8,436 bases of DNA, from contig JAJYKO010000191.1 of NCBI GenBank assembly GCA_021788565.1, positions 1 through 8,436 on the forward strand. Reading direction: 5' to 3'. The number at the start of each line of letters is the position of its first letter. The stretch's first letter is position 1. A program made the position numbers and the translations under genes. This document shows positions 5,720-8,436 of this stretch, piece by piece. Source of the stretch: Chloroflexota bacterium. Lineage in GTDB: Bacteria; Chloroflexota; UBA6077. Below the pieces are notes generated by a model. That model was not told the DNA's origin, searched no databases, and saw only the letters and a list, made by a program, of their open reading frames with translations.

Positions 5720-6562
5720 ATGCTCGTCCCCATGACCCAGCTTCTGGAGGATGCGCAGGCTCATCGCTACGCGGTGGGGGCGTTTGACGTTCCCAATCTC
5801 GAGAGCGCGGAAGGAGCGCTGGAAGCTGCGGTGGAGAACAGTTCGCCGGTGATCGTCGCGATTGCCGAGGCGTTCTTCAAGGACGTTCGCTTCGAGACCC
5901 TGGTGCACGCGATACGAGAGGAAGCGCTCCCGCTCAGGGTGCCTGTCGCGATTATCCTTGACCACGGCCGAAGCTACGAGAGCTGCATGAGGGCCATTCA
6001 GGCGGGAGTGACCTCGGTTATGTTCGACGGTTCGTCCCTTCCGTACGAGGAGAACGTGCGAATCACTCGGGATATGGTGAAGGCTGCCAAGGCAATCGGG
6101 GTATCTACCGAGGCGGAAATCGGCCATGTCGGGCAGGGGGCCGAGTACGAGAAGACGGAGGAGGCTCTCACCAAGCCTGAGGAAGCGGTGCGGTTCGCGG
6201 CCGAGACTGGGGTCGAGGCGCTCGCGGTAGCCGTCGGCACCGCGCACGGACAGTACAAGGGAGAGCCCGCAATCCACTACGATCTGCTTTCGAGGATTCA
6301 CGAGGCGGTGAAGCTTCCCCTGGTCCTCCATGGAGGCTCCTCCACCGGAGACGAGAGGCTGAAGCAGTCCATCCTGCATGGCATCGCCAAGGTGAACATC
6401 TATACCGATATGTCGGCAGAGGCTATTGCGCGCATCAAGAAGTTGCTCGCGGAGAAACCGGAGACGGTAAGGATCAACCCTATCGTCCAACTGACCCGCC
6501 AATCGTTCAGGGACGTGGCCGGTCACTACATTCGGCTCTTCGGCTCGGCCGACCGAGTGTAG
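5720..6562 (+). CDS. Class II ketose-bisphosphate (fructose-bisphosphate-type) aldolase
   Basis: Zinc-dependent aldolase that cleaves a ketose bisphosphate to dihydroxyacetone phosphate and an aldehyde. The likeliest substrate is fructose-1,6-bisphosphate (glycolysis/gluconeogenesis); tagatose-1,6-bisphosphate or an inositol-pathway ketose are alternatives. 280 residues, a TIM barrel. Motifs: GAFDVPNLE (20-28); ILDHG (79-83) with catalytic Asp81 and zinc ligand His82; STEAEIGHVGQ (129-139) with conserved acids; AVGTAHGQYKG (171-181) with zinc ligand His176; LVLHGGSSTG (201-210) with zinc ligand His204; and IAKVNIYTDM for phosphate binding. Two differences from the common family pattern are seen: DGSS where most have DGSH (about 103-106), and GGSS where most have GGSG. 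ATG at 5720 follows AGGAGGA by 9 nt. The gene has its own promoter and no partner genes such as PTS or kinase nearby. Confidence 0.92.
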   Translation: MLVPMTQLLEDAQAHRYAVGAFDVPNLESAEGALEAAVENSSPVIVAIAEAFFKDVRFETLVHAIREEALPLRVPVAIILDHGRSYESCMRAIQAGVTSVMFDGSSLPYEENVRITRDMVKAAKAIGVSTEAEIGHVGQGAEYEKTEEALTKPEEAVRFAAETGVEALAVAVGTAHGQYKGEPAIHYDLLSRIHEAVKLPLVLHGGSSTGDERLKQSILHGIAKVNIYTDMSAEAIARIKKLLAEKPETVRINPIVQLTRQSFRDVAGHYIRLFGSADRV

Positions 6563-6907
6563 TGCGGGGACACGGCGAAGGTGCCGCGACGGGATTCCGT
6601 TTGCCTTGAAATGGGACTTGACAGATCGGCATCCGCAACTACAATGCCCTCATCAACCAGGACTTGTTTTCCCAAGCTTCGGTAGTCCGGCTCCAAGCGG
6701 AGCACGTCAGCGTTGACTCTCTTTCTCACCGTCGTTCTGCACGTTGGGGTGCTGTCATGATGCTCTTGCGCCGACTCACCTCTTGAGTAGCGCACGGGCG
6801 GGCCTAGATGATCCTCACCTCATTCACCTTAAATCGCGAGAGCGGGCCGGCGAAGCCTTTGATGGCGCGGTTCGGTCAGGTCGACGCACAGAAAAGGAGA
6901 GAGTAAC
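6563..6907 (+). other. 345-nt intergenic region before the MaoC gene
   Basis: It holds a promoter (6618-6645) and then about 255 nt of probable leader. Visible structure is a small hairpin GCTCC-aagc-GGAGC (6690-6703) and weak stems after the aldolase stop (CGGC/GCCG near 6575-6590). No clear terminator for the aldolase was found and no riboswitch recognised. A reading frame on the minus strand (6526-6795) has no recognisable family and overlaps the aldolase 3' end. Confidence 0.5.
6618..6645 (+). promoter_or_regulatory. Near-consensus promoter upstream of the MaoC gene
   Basis: TTGACA (6618-6623, perfect -35), 16-nt spacer, TACAAT (6640-6645). Start expected near 6652. The only same-strand gene downstream is the MaoC protein at 6908, implying a 5' leader of about 255 nt unless a small RNA or a second promoter intervenes. 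Confidence 0.65.
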
Positions 6908-7342
6908 GTGCGCGAATGGAACGAGGGAGACACCGAGAGCATCTCCAAGCAGATCACTGAAGAAGACGTTCAAACCTATTCCAGCCTCAGCTTGGACACC
7001 AACCCAGTTCACCTCGACTCCGAGTACGCCAGCCACACTCGCTTCGGGAGGCGCATCGCCCACGGGCTGTACGTCGCCGGGTTGATCTCCGCGGTCATCG
7101 GCACCAAGATTCCAGGCCCCGGCGCGATCTACACCGGGCAGACTCTGCGGTTCGTCCGTCCGGTCTACCTGGGGGACACCGTGACGGCCACAGCGACGAT
7201 CAGCAAGTACGATCGCGAGAGAGGACGCATGACCCTTCAGACGGTGTGTAAGAACCAGGGCGGCGAGGCGGTCCTGGAGGGAGAGGCCGAGATCCGCTAC
7301 CGGCCGGAGTCGACTCCGTTGACCAGAGGAGGTCACGGGTGA
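6908..7342 (+). CDS. MaoC-family (R)-specific enoyl-CoA hydratase-like protein
   Basis: Single hot-dog domain of 144 residues, the size of PhaJ-type hydratases that add water to trans-2-enoyl-CoA to give (R)-3-hydroxyacyl-CoA. The hydratase-2 motif is clear: LDTNPVHLD at 29-37 with catalytic Asp30 and His35, then YASHTRFGRRIAHGLYVAGLIS, PGPGAIYTGQTLRFVRPVYLGDTV. The C-terminal strand is EGEAEIRYRPE. Members feed polyhydroxyalkanoate synthesis or act in fatty-acid or acyl-CoA breakdown; no PHA synthase or beta-oxidation genes are beside it, so the substrate is open. The start is GTG at 6908, fixed by AGGAGA 7 nt upstream. It is convergent with the DoxX gene. Confidence 0.93.
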   Translation: MREWNEGDTESISKQITEEDVQTYSSLSLDTNPVHLDSEYASHTRFGRRIAHGLYVAGLISAVIGTKIPGPGAIYTGQTLRFVRPVYLGDTVTATATISKYDRERGRMTLQTVCKNQGGEAVLEGEAEIRYRPESTPLTRGGHG

Positions 7343-7381
7343 GGGCGCGGGCATCGTGCCGCTTGGCACCAGGCGGTCAGA

Positions 7382-7419
7382 GCTGTGGGGGCCACCCGAG
7401 AGTGGACGGGCCCCACAGC
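7382..7419. terminator. Hairpin between convergent MaoC and DoxX genes
   Basis: GCTGTGGGG (7382-7390) pairs with CCCCACAGC (7411-7419), and inside it CCAC (7392-7395) pairs with GTGG (7402-7405). It lies midway in the 83-nt gap between convergent genes, the position of a bidirectional terminator. Neither side has a T-run, so strength is uncertain. Confidence 0.6.
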
Positions 7420-7425
7420 CGCCGC

Positions 7426-8046
7426 TCAAGCTGACCGGCGCTCCTGTTGGCCCGGAGGCGACTCGTCATGCATGCCCGGTAGGACCAGCCTAGGCGCCCA
7501 CGGAGTTCCGAGGGCCGGCAACACCCAGTGATCCAGCCCTAACCAGCCCGCCGTCTTCCACGCGAGCACGAGCCAGGTGCCCACGATGAAGAGGACGGGA
7601 TTGATGCTGACGGCTCCCGCCAGTAGGTAGTTTACGTTCATCAGGGTGCCGAAGAACGCCGCGATTCCCGTGAACAACCCAACTATCAGGCCGAGCCCGA
7701 CCAGGGTCTCGCCCCAGCTGATCGCGTAGCTCCAGGCCATCGCGTTCGGCAGGACGAAGGCCTGAAGGAAGGTGGCGTACCAACCCTGCACATTTGGATG
7801 AGCCCCGCTGGACTGAGACAGCGCCCCCTTGACGAATCCCGACATGGCAGTTCCTGCGTGGCTGCCCGTCCAAGCGGGGCTCTGCAGCTTTTCTATGCCG
7901 GCCGTCAGCCACTCGTACCCGGCGTACAGCCTCACGATCAGCCAGAACCAGGAGAAGCGGGCGTCCCCGAAGAGAAATCGAGCGACAGGCGGTTCCTCAA
8001 ACACGGGCGGCCCGGCCACCAGCGCCTTGCCTCGAGTTCGATCCAT
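7426..8046 (-). CDS. DoxX-family integral membrane protein
   Basis: A 206-residue polytopic membrane protein of the DoxX/DoxD-like group. Hydrophobic segments lie at about 31-50 (WFWLIVRLYAGYEWLTAGI), 92-110, 112-135 (ETLVGLGLIVGLFTGIAAFFG), and 147-166. Other features are a TGSHAGTAMSGF loop (60-71), HPNVQGWY (83-90), and AWKTAGWLGLD (162-172). DoxD in archaea is part of thiosulfate:quinone oxidoreductase, and DoxX relatives in mycobacteria take part in redox stress responses; this subgroup has no proven reaction, so a respiratory or thiol-redox role is inference. The thioredoxin-fold gene immediately upstream on the same strand fits a redox theme but is separated by a strong terminator. The ATG at 8046 has GGAGG 6 nt upstream. 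The charged C-tail (HDESPPGQQERRSA) is probably cytoplasmic. Confidence 0.9.
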   Translation of the reverse strand: MDRTRGKALVAGPPVFEEPPVARFLFGDARFSWFWLIVRLYAGYEWLTAGIEKLQSPAWTGSHAGTAMSGFVKGALSQSSGAHPNVQGWYATFLQAFVLPNAMAWSYAISWGETLVGLGLIVGLFTGIAAFFGTLMNVNYLLAGAVSINPVLFIVGTWLVLAWKTAGWLGLDHWVLPALGTPWAPRLVLPGMHDESPPGQQERRSA

Positions 8047-8131
8047 CTCGTTCCTCCAGCTAACTTGTTCGATGGGCCAAGGGACTCAAGGCCCTATTCC
8101 CGCCTAGCAGGATTCAGACCCGTACTGGAAG

Positions 8132-8153
8132 GAGCGCGGTGGAATTGGCGCTC
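8132..8153. repeat. Small inverted repeat beside the REP-like unit
   Basis: GAGCGC (8132-8137) and GCGCTC (8148-8153), loop of 10, directly abutting the REP-like sequence at 8154. It may be part of the same palindromic cluster. Confidence 0.35.
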
Positions 8154-8247
8154 GTAGGAGCCGGCTCTTGACGGCGAACTCGCAGGCTGCCGTCGGTGAA
8201 CGCCCCGTTAGGCAAATGGACCGTCGCTGCCGCGAGGCTCCTCCTAC
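8154..8247. repeat. REPIN-like element containing REP-like unit copy 2
   Basis: The left unit 8154-8179 begins GTAGGAGCCG and ends GGCGAAC, like 2301-2327. The right edge reads CTCCTAC (8241-8247), the exact reverse complement of the left GTAGGAG, and is preceded by GGCTC in inverted order. GACGGC (8169-8174) pairs with GCCGTC (8188-8193) inside. Two opposed REP-like ends about 94 bp apart is the form of a REPIN. It lies upstream of doxX, with no clear promoter visible there. Confidence 0.5.
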
Positions 8248-8250
8248 ACC

Positions 8251-8299
8251 ATAAACATAGGACCGCGGGCGATGGTTGCACCCGCGGTCCTATGTTTAT
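8251..8299. terminator. Perfect 19-bp terminator after the thioredoxin-fold gene
   Basis: ATAAACATAGGACCGCGGG (8251-8269) and its exact complement (8281-8299), 11-nt loop. The GC core with A/T-rich outer pairs allows termination in both directions. It lies 24 nt past the minus-strand stop at 8323. Confidence 0.92.
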
Positions 8300-8322
8300 T
8301 GGGTTCAGTCGTACGGGATTCC

Positions 8323-8436
8323 TTACGCCTTGCCGTTGCCCTGGGCCTTCATGACCTCCTTCAGGAAGCGGTCCTCCGGCAATGCCCCCACGAACTCGGT
8401 CTTCTCGTTCACCACGATCTTCGGCACGCTCATCAC
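8323..8436 (-). CDS. Thioredoxin-fold protein, C-terminal end (5' partial)
   Basis: The last 37 residues before a TAA stop; the start lies beyond the window. VMSVPKIVVNEKTEFVGALPEDRFLKEVM contains the cis-proline strand (SVPKIVVN), the following strand (TEFVGAL) and the last helix of the thioredoxin fold. It most resembles glutaredoxin-like or thioredoxin_3-type disulfide oxidoreductases, where this end reads V-x-x-VPK-x-V-I/V-N. The catalytic CxxC lies in the missing part and cannot be checked. The tail KAQGNGKA is short and variable. It lies upstream of doxX on the same strand, with a strong terminator between. Confidence 0.75.
   Translation of the reverse strand: MMSVPKIVVNEKTEFVGALPEDRFLKEVMKAQGNGKA

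Noticed and set aside
5666..6526. 286-codon open frame on the minus strand
   Set aside because: Antisense to the aldolase, which has all its catalytic motifs. The antisense translation shows no recognisable domain.
6526..6795. 89-codon open frame on the minus strand between aldolase and MaoC
   Set aside because: It overlaps the aldolase 3' end and covers a plus-strand promoter, and I recognise no family. Not strong enough to call.
6824..7429. 201-codon open frame on the minus strand
   Set aside because: Antisense to the MaoC gene and its leader, with no domain and no ribosome site noted.
1..8436. CRISPR array, insertion sequence, prophage or toxin-antitoxin genes
   Set aside because: No regularly spaced repeats, no transposase or integrase motifs, and no small paired genes with such family signatures were found on either strand.

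Overview
This is a GC-rich bacterial window with six complete protein-coding genes and two genes cut by the window edges. The base composition and the mix of families (a DUF4342 protein, a DoxX-type membrane protein, and an S51-like protein with a CysRS-type tail) remind me most of Chloroflexota. That assignment is from memory and weakly supported. No 16S, tRNA or phylogenetic marker other than EF-G is present.

Layout, left to right. (1) 1-948 (+): the 3' part of an S51/class I glutamine-amidotransferase-like protein whose C-terminus resembles the tail of cysteinyl-tRNA synthetase. It overlaps tail-to-tail with (2) 888-1760 (-), an alpha/beta hydrolase. (3) 1931-2206 (-): a small DUF4342 protein. 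(4) 2446-2898 (-): an Hsp20 small heat-shock protein. (5) 3296-5374 (+): translation elongation factor G, transcribed divergently from hsp20. It appears monocistronic, with its own promoter, a long structured leader and a strong terminator. (6) 5720-6562 (+): a class II ketose-bisphosphate aldolase behind a near-consensus promoter. (7) 6908-7342 (+): a MaoC/R-hydratase-type enzyme with a probable long leader. (8) 7426-8046 (-): a DoxX-family membrane protein. (9) 8323-8436 (-): the last 37 residues of a thioredoxin-fold protein, followed by a perfect 19-bp terminator hairpin.

The genes are mostly independent housekeeping or stress units, not one pathway. Hsp20 and EF-G concern protein folding and synthesis, the aldolase concerns central sugar metabolism, and the MaoC protein concerns acyl-CoA metabolism. 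I see no phage, CRISPR, toxin-antitoxin or biosynthetic cluster, and no convincing new multi-gene system.

The more interesting material is between the genes. The EF-G leader holds several hairpins and a terminator-like stem with T-run that a downstream segment could disrupt. Two REP-like units (2301-2327 and 8154-8179) share both ends, and the second sits in a REPIN-like inverted arrangement. Two further palindromic elements (2360-2421 and 5482-5560) look like intergenic repeats. These structures were found by eye; their genomic copy number and function are untested.
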